Assembly: GCA_023395555.1 (NCBI GenBank)
Contig: JAEWYQ010000006.1
Location: forward strand, 1-64,000
DNA from: Bacillota bacterium
Lineage (GTDB): Bacteria > Bacillota > Clostridia > Lachnospirales > Lachnospiraceae
Direction of reading: 5' to 3'
DNA length: 64,000 bases
The position numbers and the translations under genes are program-made. Positions within the stretch are counted from its first letter, which is position 1, and every line of letters starts with the position of its first letter. The notes beneath the pieces are model-generated. The model had not been told where the DNA came from. It did no database searches and was given only the letters and a program-made list of their open reading frames with translations. Shown piece after piece: positions 45,197 through 53,752 of the stretch.

Positions 45197-45254
45197 CAAG
45201 CAAGCCTGATGTGCGAGTGCCCTTCTCGCACTTCCCACTACGCTTTCATTATAT
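45197..45254. repeat. Hairpin module between luxE and the SPL-like gene
   Basis: CAAGCAAGC at the left, then GTGCGAG/CTCGCAC stem (45211-45217 with 45225-45231), then CTACGCTTTCATTATAT. The two flanks match the repeat units at 3765-3949, while the stem sequence is different. Confidence 0.6.
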
Positions 45255-45374
45255 CATTTTTTCAGTATAAAGAAATGACAAAAATATCGTATTCGAAAAA
45301 ATTTTGCGAACTGAATTCTTCCGCCGAAATAGTTTCCGTAATTTTCGGTAAACTATATCATAGGAGGTGTTCAC

Positions 45375-46376
45375 ATGAATATGCGCTTTGATGCGGTTTA
45401 TTATGAACCGGGTGTACTCAATTATAAGCTGGGGCTGCTGCTGCAGAGCAAATACGCAGACCTGCCCTGGATACCGATAGAGAATCATAACCGTATACCG
45501 GAAATGACAGCGGCGCACAACCGGGATTTTCCAAAGCTAAAGAATCATTTGATTGTCGGAATCAGAAAGACACACCGGTATGTACCCAATTATAAGGTTT
45601 CTGACTGGCTGGTGCCATATACCTCCTCCGGCTGCAAAGCGATGTGCCTGTATTGCTATCTGGTCTGTAATTATAACAAATGTGCCTATCTGCGTCTGTT
45701 TGTCAACCGGGAGCAAATGCTGGACAGGCTCCTTAAAAAGGATGCCCAGGCCCCGGTGCCCCAGACCTTTGAGATTGGCAGCAACAGTGATTTACTGCTG
45801 GAAAACACAATAACGAATAATTTACTCTATACCATTGAGCGATTCTCCCAGGAAGGCCGGGGGAACCTGACATTTCCGACAAAATTTGATATGGTGGAGC
45901 CCTTGCTTCACCTTGACCATAAGGGGAAGACAATCTTCAGAATGAGCGTGAACCCCCAGGAAATCATACGCCGCGTAGAGCTGGGAACCTCCCCGCTGCC
46001 CGCAAGAATCCGCGCGCTTAACGCCATGGCAGAGGCGGGTTATCCTGTGGGGCTGTTGATCGCTCCAGTGATTCTGCTTCCGGACTGGAAGCGCATGTAC
46101 GGGGAGCTGATCACCCGGCTGGCAGAGGAGCTGAGCGTTAAGGTCAAACAAAATGGCTTCCTGGAGATTATATTGATGACCTACAGCTTCGTACAAAACG
46201 CAATTAACACGGAGGCCTTTCCGGGCGCCGTGCAGCTTTTCGACCGGGAAACCATGACCGGGCGCGGGCGCGGCAAATATTGCTACCGAAACGATGTCCG
46301 GGCAGAGGCGGAAGCCTTTTTACGGGAAAGCCTGTCACGTCAATTAGGAACTATGCCGATATTGTATATTTCCTAA
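45375..46376 (+). CDS. splB: Spore photoproduct lyase-like radical SAM protein
   Basis: 333 residues. The cluster motif SSGCKAMCLYCYL (Cys87, Cys91, Cys94; CxxxCxxC) and the following YLRLFVN match spore photoproduct lyases, which repair the UV thymine dimer of spores. FPTKFDMVEPLL and FRMSVNPQEIIRRVE are typical SPL segments. The position where I expect the hydrogen-donating cysteine, after QTFEI, reads GSNSD, so that residue appears to be Ser; Cys98 and Cys103 are extra. AGGAGG stands 7 bases before the ATG. Divergent from luxE. Confidence 0.78.
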   Translation: MNMRFDAVYYEPGVLNYKLGLLLQSKYADLPWIPIENHNRIPEMTAAHNRDFPKLKNHLIVGIRKTHRYVPNYKVSDWLVPYTSSGCKAMCLYCYLVCNYNKCAYLRLFVNREQMLDRLLKKDAQAPVPQTFEIGSNSDLLLENTITNNLLYTIERFSQEGRGNLTFPTKFDMVEPLLHLDHKGKTIFRMSVNPQEIIRRVELGTSPLPARIRALNAMAEAGYPVGLLIAPVILLPDWKRMYGELITRLAEELSVKVKQNGFLEIILMTYSFVQNAINTEAFPGAVQLFDRETMTGRGRGKYCYRNDVRAEAEAFLRESLSRQLGTMPILYIS

Positions 46377-46394
46377 GACCTTGCGGAACCTTTC

Positions 46395-47261
46395 CTACGG
46401 GGCTATCCATCCATTAATCAGCTCCTCATGGCTGTTCATCCAATTGCGGGCAGCATCCAGCGGTTCGCCGCCGGCCTCCTCAATTGCACCCATCAGGTCG
46501 CCTAATTCAGCCTCTGTCATTTTAAAGCTCTTCAAAAATGCCGTTACCTCCGGCATATCATCCTCCAGACCTTTTCTGGAGTATTTATAAATATTTTCAA
46601 CCTCCCCGAATACACCCTTGGGATCCTCCAGCACCTTCAAATCCCATTTTGCAAATTTCCAGTGGGGTGCCCAACCGGTTACGACAATGGGGTCACCGGC
46701 ATCAATGGCCTTTCCTAGTGCCGCCGTCATAACCGGGCCGCTTCCGGTCAGAAGCTTATAATCCAGCCCATATTCCTCCAGAGCCTTTTCCGCGGCTCCC
46801 ATCAGACCGGCACCCGCGTCGATTCCCACGATTTCACCGCCGAATTGATCCTTATTCTCATTCAGTTCCTCAATGCTGTTGATTTCAACATATGCGGGCA
46901 CAATCAACCCCAGAAGTGCATTTTCATAGCAAATACCCAGATCCACCATCTTATCTCCGTACTTTTTCAGATAGTCTTCATGGGTAATGGGAAGCCAGAC
47001 ATCCAGAAATGCATCGGTACTTCCGCTGGCAACCGAAGCAAACACCGGGGCCGCGTCCGCCATGGTGAGCTCCACCTTATAACCCATTTTGTCTTCCAGA
47101 ACCGCAGCGGCAAGATTCGTCATTGCGATCCCTTCCGCCCAATTGACATAAGCCAGCTTGACGGTTCCCTTTGACTCCTTACCCAGGTTACTCCCGCATC
47201 CTGCCAGACTCACCGTTACCATTAATATCACTAAGACTATTCCTGTTAATTTCCTATTCAT
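46395..47261 (-). CDS. opuAC: Glycine betaine/choline ABC substrate-binding lipoprotein
   Basis: 288-residue lipoprotein; lipobox SLAGC places the cysteine at about residue 22. OpuAC-like domain: KLAYVNWAEGIAMTNLAAAVLE, TDAFLDVWLPITHEDYLKKYG and VVTGWAPHWKFAKWDLK. Aromatic residues in VNWAEG, DVWLP and GWAPHW would form the betaine cage. AAGGAGG precedes the ATG. Last gene of the opuAA-opuAB-opuAC operon; it overlaps opuAB by 8 bases. Confidence 0.93.
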   Translation of the reverse strand: MNRKLTGIVLVILMVTVSLAGCGSNLGKESKGTVKLAYVNWAEGIAMTNLAAAVLEDKMGYKVELTMADAAPVFASVASGSTDAFLDVWLPITHEDYLKKYGDKMVDLGICYENALLGLIVPAYVEINSIEELNENKDQFGGEIVGIDAGAGLMGAAEKALEEYGLDYKLLTGSGPVMTAALGKAIDAGDPIVVTGWAPHWKFAKWDLKVLEDPKGVFGEVENIYKYSRKGLEDDMPEVTAFLKSFKMTEAELGDLMGAIEEAGGEPLDAARNWMNSHEELINGWIAP

Positions 47262-48168
47262 AAATTTCCTCCTTCTTTTTATGTTTATATTCAGAGCGCT
47301 TGTTTATTAACCCCTTCACAAATGCCCTTCCAGACTTTTTAGATGCGGAACCCAATCCTTGGGTAATACGGTCAAGCAGCATGGCCATAATCACCACGGC
47401 AAGCCCTCCCTCAAAGCCCTTTCCGACATTCATCTGTGTAATACCCTCATAGACAGTTTTTCCAAGTCCGTCCGCCCCGATCATGGCGGAGATGACAACC
47501 ATCGAGAGAGAAAGCATGATGGTTTGATTGAGTCCTGCCATAATAGTCGGAACTGCGAGAGGAAACTGCACCTTGAAAAGCAATTGCGACGAGGTTGCAC
47601 CAAAGGATTTGGTCGCCTCCACCACATCCATGGGTACCTGACGGATACCGAGATTGGTCAGCCGTACAATGGGCGGCATGGCAAAGATAATGGTGGCCAC
47701 CGCCCCCGGCACAGTTCCCAGATCGAAGAAATATACCGCGGGGATTAAGTACACAAATGCAGGCATGGTCTGCATAAAATCCAGTATCGGCCGTATGATC
47801 TTATTTGCCGTATCACTTTTTGACATTAAGATACCCAGAGGCAGACCGATGATTAAGGCGATCAAGGTCGAGGCGGTAACCAATGCCAGTGTCTGCATGG
47901 TTTTATCCCAAAGACCCAGATTATGAATGAGAAAAAGACCGATTCCCGCGAAGACAGCGATTCCTTTTCCCGCAATCCACCAGGAAAGAAGGACGATGGC
48001 AATAATAAAGATAACAGCCGGTATGATAGAAAGGAACCAGCCCGCCCCATCAATGATACCGGAAAGGGCTTCCTTAATGGCTGTAAAAAAGCCGCTGAAG
48101 TTCTGGGTCATCCAGTCAATTCCTTTTTCAACAACATTACCGATGGGTATCTTCGTGCTAAGCGTCAT
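47254..48168 (-). CDS. opuAB: Glycine betaine ABC permease
   Basis: 304-residue permease of the ProW/OpuAB type. About seven helices; the coupling loop is TKSFGATSSQLLFKVQFPLAVPTIMAGLNQT near residue 185. A distinctive GIDWMTQNFSGFFTAIKEALS amphipathic N-terminus is typical of OpuAB. ATG 48168 is preferred over ATG 48174, which overlaps the ribosome binding site GGGGAGG. It overlaps the opuAA end by 11 bases. Confidence 0.94.
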   Translation of the reverse strand: MTLSTKIPIGNVVEKGIDWMTQNFSGFFTAIKEALSGIIDGAGWFLSIIPAVIFIIAIVLLSWWIAGKGIAVFAGIGLFLIHNLGLWDKTMQTLALVTASTLIALIIGLPLGILMSKSDTANKIIRPILDFMQTMPAFVYLIPAVYFFDLGTVPGAVATIIFAMPPIVRLTNLGIRQVPMDVVEATKSFGATSSQLLFKVQFPLAVPTIMAGLNQTIMLSLSMVVISAMIGADGLGKTVYEGITQMNVGKGFEGGLAVVIMAMLLDRITQGLGSASKKSGRAFVKGLINKRSEYKHKKKEEIYE

Positions 48169-49357
48169 GACCATTCCTCCCCTCTCCGGCTATTCCGGCC
48201 AACACCGTGGATTTAAATATAATCCCTCTTAGCTTTTTATCCGAATCAACTACAGCGACAGGATAACTGGAATGTAAAAACAAAGGTATGATTTCATCAA
48301 TGGATGTTTCCTGATCTACCGATTGAATATTTTCATCAATAATCGTTTCCAGCTTCTCTTCCCCCCCTTGAATCAGGGCGGATACCTTGTCAATTGTAAT
48401 GATCCCGCGCAGAACACCGCTTTTATCGGTAACAAAGATGCTGGAAATACCCAAGTCCTTCATCTTACGTGCGGCAAGCCTCCGTCCCGATTTCTCAAGC
48501 ACGATGGATTCTGCATCCCGCATAATGACGGAAGCGGTTATAATTTTCGTACGGTTTACATCCTGGGTAAATTCCCGGACGTAATCATTCGCAGGATTTT
48601 GCAGAATCTCTTCTGCGGTTCCCAGCTGCACGATTTCGCCGTCTTTCATGATGGCAATTCTGTCTCCGATCTTCAGGGCTTCATCTAAATCGTGAGTGAT
48701 AAATAGGATGGTTTTTTTCATTTTCTGCTGCAGGGACAGCAGCTCGTTCTGCATATCCTTGCGAATCAGTGGGTCAAGAGCACTGAAGGCTTCGTCCATC
48801 AAGAGGATATCCGCTTCTGTGGCAAGGGCTCTCGCAAGCCCCACCCGCTGCTGCATACCCCCTGACAGTTCATTGGGCTTTGCATTGGCATAGCCCTTTA
48901 ATCCGACGATCTCCAGCATTTCTTTTGCCTTCTCCCTGCGTTTTTCCTGATCCATCTTTTGTATTTCCAGACCAAACGCCACATTTTCCAGTATGGTTTT
49001 ATGCGGCAAGAGCGCAAAGTTCTGAAAAACCATTGCAATTTTCTTCCGCCGGGCTTCTCTCAGATCCGGAGCGGACATTTTAGTAATATCCTTGCCGTCA
49101 ATCAGAATACTTCCGCTGGTGGGCTCGATCAGACGGTTCAGGCAACGTATAAGCGTTGACTTGCCGCTGCCCGAGAGCCCCATTACCACGAAGATCTCCC
49201 CCGCCTCCACCGAGAATGAGATGTTGTTTACACCAACACTGTGCTTGTGCTTTTTTAAAATCCCAGCCTTATTTGCACCCTTTTCCAACAAGGGTATCAC
49301 TTGTCTGGGCGATGGGCCGAATATTTTGTATACCTGTTTTACCTCTACTTTCGGCAT
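48158..49357 (-). CDS. opuAA: Glycine betaine ABC ATPase with CBS domains
   Basis: 399 residues. Walker A GLSGSGKST near residue 59, signature LSGGMQQRV, Walker B ILLMDEAFSALDP, H-loop ITHDLDEA. The C-terminal part (about 280-395) contains a tandem CBS pair (LGISSIFVTDKSGVLRGI, YPVAVVDSDKKLRGI), which in OpuA-type transporters senses ionic strength or cyclic di-AMP. ATG 49357 has AGGAGGG 4-5 bases upstream; the open frame to 49579 is not coding, since it crosses the promoter and operator. Confidence 0.95.
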   Translation of the reverse strand: MPKVEVKQVYKIFGPSPRQVIPLLEKGANKAGILKKHKHSVGVNNISFSVEAGEIFVVMGLSGSGKSTLIRCLNRLIEPTSGSILIDGKDITKMSAPDLREARRKKIAMVFQNFALLPHKTILENVAFGLEIQKMDQEKRREKAKEMLEIVGLKGYANAKPNELSGGMQQRVGLARALATEADILLMDEAFSALDPLIRKDMQNELLSLQQKMKKTILFITHDLDEALKIGDRIAIMKDGEIVQLGTAEEILQNPANDYVREFTQDVNRTKIITASVIMRDAESIVLEKSGRRLAARKMKDLGISSIFVTDKSGVLRGIITIDKVSALIQGGEEKLETIIDENIQSVDQETSIDEIIPLFLHSSYPVAVVDSDKKLRGIIFKSTVLAGIAGEGRNGHDA

Positions 49358-49373
49358 AATTCCCTCCTTATTT

Positions 49374-49415
49374 ACAAAGTAACAACTTGCATTTATTTTC
49401 ATGTTGTTGCTTTGT
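49374..49415. promoter_or_regulatory. Probable BusR-type operator of the opuA operon
   Basis: Arms 49374-49386 and 49403-49415 are complementary over 13 bp with one mismatch, separated by 16 bases. It lies downstream of the promoter -10 box and covers the expected transcription start. The repressor gene next door is the natural candidate; BusR proteins bind split motifs. Confidence 0.6.
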
Positions 49416-49444
49416 AGGTTACCACAAATAACCTCGTTTGTCAA
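49416..49444 (-). promoter_or_regulatory. opuA promoter
   Basis: TTGACA (49439-49444 on minus), 17-base spacer, weak -10 TAACCT (49416-49421). A GGTTA-N7-TAACC inverted repeat also overlaps the -10 region. Confidence 0.55.
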
Positions 49445-49591
49445 ACTGGAGGCTGAATTTTTTTTACATTTATTGTTACAATCCAATCTGTGGGATGCGG
49501 TCGGGTGAGCTTCCCTATACGAAATAAAGAGTCCGCTTGCAGACTCCTGCGCTGCCCCGCAGTTGTCTTTAGGCAGCATCTACCTATACGA

Positions 49592-49627
49592 GAAAAAAGA
49601 AGATTCCCGTGATCCGGAAATCTTCTC
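49592..49627 (-). terminator. busR terminator
   Basis: GAAGATT/AATCTTC stem with an imperfect CCGG/CGGG inner part, followed by TTTTTT on the minus strand. Between here and the opuA promoter (49445-49590) I see only two copies of CCTATACGA and no gene. Confidence 0.8.
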
Positions 49628-49647
49628 AACTGATACCTTTGTTACTA

Positions 49648-50268
49648 TTATTTATCTGGGTACAAAAAGTTTTTCACCCTCTCATGGCAGTTTTCATCTC
49701 CCACGTAATACAATATATCACCTTCCGTCATAACTGCATACGGCCCCGGCGATATGATGATTTCTTCCCCCCGGCGGATTGCAATAATAGTCGCCGAGGT
49801 ATTGTGCCAGAACTGGGTTTCGGAAATACTCTGACCGGCACAAGACGCCTGTCCGGTAATCTCCGCTTCAAAGGGGGAAAAAGGATTCACCACGCGGAAT
49901 CGTTCGGTTTTATACATCAGCTCCGAAACCATCTCTTTTAAATTTGTACTTTGGACAATCTGTTGGTTCAAGCCGTCCATGATATACTTTTTCAGATCAC
50001 TCATCTGTCTGACGGAATCAAATTTGTTAATAAAATCTACGGCCTGCTTTCTGGATTTGATTAGAACGCCGCTGCCCTTTGTAATCTCCACGATTTTCAT
50101 ATCGGCTAAAACGCTGACCGCACGCCGGGCGGTTTCAGAGGATACTCCGTACTGGCTCGCCAGAGCCGAGCGGACGTAAATCTTTTCGCCCTCCGGATAA
50201 TCACCGCAGGCGATCTTCGCAGCAATATCCGCCGCAATCTGTTGGTATTTGGGTATATCAATTTTCAT
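49648..50268 (-). CDS. busR: GntR-type repressor with RCK_C domain (BusR-like)
   Basis: 206 residues. GntR winged helix about 5-70 (YQQIAADIAAKIACGDYPEGEKI, SSETARRAVSVLADM), a helical linker about 75-110 and a C-terminal RCK_C/TrkA-C domain about 120-205 (FEAEITGQASCAGQSISETQFWHN, GDILYYVG). This architecture is that of BusR, which represses the glycine betaine transporter when bound to cyclic di-AMP. The gene sits directly upstream of opuA on the same strand but has its own terminator. GAGGTG precedes ATG 50268. Confidence 0.85.
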   Translation of the reverse strand: MKIDIPKYQQIAADIAAKIACGDYPEGEKIYVRSALASQYGVSSETARRAVSVLADMKIVEITKGSGVLIKSRKQAVDFINKFDSVRQMSDLKKYIMDGLNQQIVQSTNLKEMVSELMYKTERFRVVNPFSPFEAEITGQASCAGQSISETQFWHNTSATIIAIRRGEEIIISPGPYAVMTEGDILYYVGDENCHERVKNFLYPDK

Positions 50269-50392
50269 GCCGCACCTCAAAATATTGTCTGATGACTTGT
50301 AATCTGCTATAGAAGCCAAAACCTCTTTCATAAATAGTATAAAGCAGTCGACAGTATTTTACAAGCAGTATCATGGGAACTGTAACGCCTAA

Positions 50393-51352
50393 TCAAAGTT
50401 TAAACAAAGGATTTAACTCGCAGCCAGTAAATAAAATATCATTTTCTACATTGTGTATCCATTCTTTTTGATGATCATCCTCACTGTCAGGACTGTAAAA
50501 CCAACTAATCTTGCATATCTGCCGAAACTTCATAAACAGTGGTATCTTCGATATCCAGAAATCGTCTAAATGATTGGCAGATAAATAACCTTTCATAAAA
50601 TTGGCTATTATTTCATTGGTGAAATCATATCCTTGGTCGTTCCTGCGCCCCCACCATAAGCCATGGTAAAGAGCGATTCCTATATCTAAGGCAAACCAGC
50701 CATATAGACTATCGTCAAAGTCAAACACATTGATTTTTTCGCCCTCTATTATGAAATTCCACGGGTGAATATCATAATGAATTAATCCATACGAATCTAT
50801 GTCCTTGGGCAGCGCCATTATTTCGCTTATTAAATCCTCGGCAATTTTATGTACCGTGGGACAGCCCTTTATTTCATCTAAGAAAAGTGCGTTATGTCCC
50901 GTAAATACACTTCTTACACTGCTCTCATCAGCAGGTAAATATTCTTTCGTAAGCCTATGAATATCTCCCATCACTTTGCCCCAATTAAAAAATATCTTTT
51001 CATTCCATAAATCAGGGTCATTTTTATTCCAAAACTTACCGGGCAATGCTTCAAAAGCGGAAATGATATATGGTTTGCCATCCATTTCCGTTGACATGAC
51101 AAGCTCGTTATTATCGGCAGGAAGCGGCAAAGAAACGCCTATATTATTATTTGCTAAGTAATATAACCAGTCCATTTCCGCTTTTGTTTGGCATATTTGC
51201 TCCGCCGGACGCTCCGAAAACCGTAATATATACCATTTATCATTTTTTTGAAATGAGTATATTTGATTGGTGGATTCACTGATAAAGTGTAATGTTCCTT
51301 TATCAAATCCATAATTATTTGCTGCGAATGAAAGTAAATGATCTGATACCAT
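50393..51352 (-). CDS. Aminoglycoside phosphotransferase-family kinase
   Basis: 319-residue small-molecule kinase with the APH fold. The catalytic loop LIHYDIHPWNF is near 215-225 and the metal-binding FDFDDSLYGW follows at about 235. Substrate is uncertain: such proteins phosphorylate antibiotics, choline, homoserine or sugars. The WDWLYYL-like and WFALDIGIALYHG segments resemble uncharacterised Firmicutes members. ATG 51352 has GGAGG 5 bases upstream, better than TTG 51367. Confidence 0.85.
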   Translation of the reverse strand: MVSDHLLSFAANNYGFDKGTLHFISESTNQIYSFQKNDKWYILRFSERPAEQICQTKAEMDWLYYLANNNIGVSLPLPADNNELVMSTEMDGKPYIISAFEALPGKFWNKNDPDLWNEKIFFNWGKVMGDIHRLTKEYLPADESSVRSVFTGHNALFLDEIKGCPTVHKIAEDLISEIMALPKDIDSYGLIHYDIHPWNFIIEGEKINVFDFDDSLYGWFALDIGIALYHGLWWGRRNDQGYDFTNEIIANFMKGYLSANHLDDFWISKIPLFMKFRQICKISWFYSPDSEDDHQKEWIHNVENDILFTGCELNPLFKL

Positions 51353-51363
51353 CTTGTCCTCCG

Positions 51364-51558
51364 TCAATTTTTAATAAAAGGCTGGCATTTCGGGCAGTAA
51401 TAGACAACGCCGCCCAAATAGGCTTCTTTTACAATTAACTCACCGCAGCGCAGAACCGCCCCCTCCGGCTGTGCCGGCTGCTGACAGCGCCGATGATTAA
51501 AGGCTTCTTTGTCGCGGCTAACTGCATAAGTCTTGCCATTCCTGTTTTTGATTTTTCC
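51364..51558 (-). pseudogene. C-terminal remnant of an Fpg/Nei-type DNA glycosylase
   Basis: In the frame ending at TGA 51364-51366 the DNA reads GKTYAVSRDKEAFNHRRC, a gap, LRCGELIVKEAYLGGVVYYC and PKCQ. This matches the zinc-finger end of formamidopyrimidine-DNA glycosylases. Upstream the frame closes at a TAG and has no start codon. Only about 60 codons remain of a gene of about 270. The 51560-51960 stretch beyond it holds no recognisable gene. Confidence 0.6.
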
Positions 51559-51994
51559 TTTTTCAAAGCCAATATCCCTCCTATTATATTTGTAACATCT
51601 AATCGGTTATTCATCGTTAACTGTAGTGTCAAAAAATTGCCTGCTCTATCTCGCAGGACTGCTAATCATTTTAACAGAATGGCCTCTATTCCGCCACTCC
51701 GTCCTGACGCAATTGCTCCAAACGGACGGCAAGTTTTTATCGCTGCGATGTGCTGCTTTAGCTAAGCGGTTTCCAGGCAGTATGGATTAACTATTTCAAT
51801 ATTCTATCATAGAATAGGGAGGAAGCCAACCGCAACTTAGGTTATTCTGCTCGCCGTACTCTTCTTTGATTGATGCCTTAAACTAAATATGTCATAGTAT
51901 TTATATAATGGAAGTGCCAGATAAAATAGGAATTTAGTGGAACCCAGACGATGAAAGATTCGTCTAATTATTAAAAAGGGGATGGGGTGGCCAC

Positions 51995-52402
51995 ATGAAA
52001 AAAAGACATCTAACAATATTTTTTCTAGCTATAATAGGGATTATAGGTGTTTTCATTGGAAAATCATTTTGGGGAACAAAACCATTTCGGGCCTTATCCA
52101 CGTCGGAAATCTCCGGCATTTCTGTTAAACTGTCACCGCCTGATGTAACCTTTGAATTAACCGGCAGCGAGATGGAAGAAATAGTTGAAATGCTCCATGC
52201 CGTAGTGATTTACAATAAAGACAATTCTTACAGGGATTATGTAGGTCAAGGAGTGATAATTACAATAACAAAAACTGACGGTACACAAATGAAAGCAACT
52301 GCATTCAATCCATTTTTCATTATTGATGATGCGGGATACAAAACGAAGTATGAACCATGTGAAAAAATAAATTCGTGGGCAAACGACCTCAGATATAAAT
52401 AA
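51995..52402 (+). CDS. Hypothetical membrane-anchored protein
   Basis: 135 residues. One N-terminal helix (about 6-24) with a basic lead suggests an uncleaved signal anchor. The exterior part is beta-rich (ISGISVKLSPPDVTFELTGSE, GQGVIITITKTDGTQMKATAF). Similar small proteins are frequent in Clostridia, but I cannot name a function. A GGGGATGGGG-type ribosome binding site precedes the ATG. It ends in a strong terminator at 52438. Confidence 0.7.
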   Translation: MKKRHLTIFFLAIIGIIGVFIGKSFWGTKPFRALSTSEISGISVKLSPPDVTFELTGSEMEEIVEMLHAVVIYNKDNSYRDYVGQGVIITITKTDGTQMKATAFNPFFIIDDAGYKTKYEPCEKINSWANDLRYK

Positions 52403-52437
52403 TCATAGTTTCCGATTTACAAAAAACCAGTATATAT

Positions 52438-52468
52438 AAAGCCTGACTCTCAAGAGGATCAGGCTTTA
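52438..52468 (+). terminator. Hairpin terminator
   Basis: AAAGCCTGA/TCAGGCTTT stem (52438-52446 with 52459-52467). Short T-rich flank. It also faces the end of the minus-strand remnant at 52484. Confidence 0.75.
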
Positions 52469-52483
52469 TAATTTAATGTACTT

Positions 52484-52750
52484 TTATTCAGGTAAACCGT
52501 ATTCAAAGGTAATGCTTAAGGTTTCCAGGTGACCAAGCAAGTTATTATCCAATATTGTTGCAGTGGCATCTGACAGATCACCATCCATGGTACGTGCCTT
52601 GTCCGGTGCTTTTGCAACCCAGGAATTATATAGGTTAACCCTGGTACATATATCATCATCACTTGTGGTATATGGCTTTCCTATTAGTCCAATCGGTTCT
52701 CCATTAACTAATACCTCTTTGATTGTTATAATATACCCTGGGTACAGCAC
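52484..52750 (-). pseudogene. C-terminal remnant, probably of a secreted glycoside hydrolase
   Basis: 88 codons. The fragment YIITIKEVLVNGEPI and then YTTSDDDICTRVNLYNSWV resembles C-terminal accessory domains of clostridial cellulases and related hydrolases as I remember them. There is no signal peptide or catalytic part, and a neighbouring fragment in the opposite direction begins at the same place (52755). A GTG near 52750 is only an accidental start. Confidence 0.5.
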
Positions 52751-52755
52751 CTCCC

Positions 52756-53257
52756 CATTGCTTATAAAGGATTTTTGTCATTTACGAGATACGCTTGCGA
52801 ATAAAGACGATAGTTTTCTTAACGAAAAGTTTTGCTTAGCATTAAACCTTAATAGCCTATGTCTTCAATTGATTTCTCTTATGTTAAGCCAAAAAAACTA
52901 GTTATTGATATGAATGGTGCCACCTATTCAGATATTATAAGCCTTAATCCATTAATCAACAAAATACTAGCGCATCCTGAGAAACAAATCAGTATGCAGG
53001 AAGCGAGCCATATCGTCGGAATGAGTTATTCTCATTTCAGCCGCTTTTTTGAAAAATTAACTGGTTTTCACTATGCTAATTTTAATAATCTTCTGCGAAT
53101 TAATCGAGCAGAAGAATTGCTGCTAACTACTTCTATGCCTATTTCAGAAGTAGCCGCAGCAATTGGAATTGATACTCTGTCATATTTTACTAAATTATTT
53201 AGACAAATTAACGGGATAACTCCCAGTTCTTACAGGAAAAAATACAAGATTTCTTGA
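52756..53257 (+). pseudogene. Frameshifted AraC-family remnant
   Basis: The first frame reads LIKDFCHLRDTLANKDDSFL and on to LISLMLSQKN, then stops at about 52901. The AraC DNA-binding part continues in another frame from KPKKLVIDMNGATYS, with ISMQEASHIVGMSYSHFSRFFEKLTG and ISEVAAAIGIDTLSYFTKLFRQ, to 53257. The switch falls on a run of seven As at about 52891-52897, consistent with loss of one A. The N-terminal half of the protein is missing, cut at the junction with the hydrolase fragment. The downstream frame could still produce a helix-turn-helix peptide from 52859. Confidence 0.75.
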
Positions 53258-53333
53258 ACTATTTCGATAGGTCCAAGGCTGCGCTTCCTAATATTGCTCA
53301 TTCGTTTCCGTTCTATGAAGGATACGGATGCCT

Positions 53334-53711
53334 TCACGAACATAAAAACCAGGTATAGCCATACTTGTCCAGCACCTCTGCTCCTCCGCCGTTATCATCC
53401 GGGGGCGGATGGGGCAGGAAACCGCGAACGAGCGTACCTCCTTCGGCAAGCTTGGGAATTATTTCTTCCACTCTCTCACGGGACGGAAGAAGAACAAGGA
53501 TAGGCATCCTGGAGACCGGAACCGCCGCATCTGTATCGCCGCCGCTGACCCCGCCGCCTGATTCCGTCAATGTAACCATGGCGTGCATTACCGGGTTATT
53601 CGGGTCGTTATTCAGCCGTGATAAAGCGGTGATCCTCCCACCGAAAGCATTGGCATAGAAGCGGAAGGCTTCTTCGCAATTGCCGTTGAACCGTAAATAA
53701 GGCATAATCAT
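53334..53711 (-). CDS. VOC-superfamily protein (PhnB-like)
   Basis: 125 residues. MPYLRFNGNCEEAFRFYANAFGG and GYTWFLC are characteristic of PhnB/glyoxalase-like proteins. Metal ligands are not obvious, and enzymatic activity is uncertain. AAAGGA lies 10 bases before ATG 53711. Next to two AraC regulators, but not clearly in an operon. Confidence 0.85.
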   Translation of the reverse strand: MIMPYLRFNGNCEEAFRFYANAFGGRITALSRLNNDPNNPVMHAMVTLTESGGGVSGGDTDAAVPVSRMPILVLLPSRERVEEIIPKLAEGGTLVRGFLPHPPPDDNGGGAEVLDKYGYTWFLCS

Positions 53712-53752
53712 ATGTTTTAAGTCCTTTCTGATTTTATTTCTTCTATCCTACC

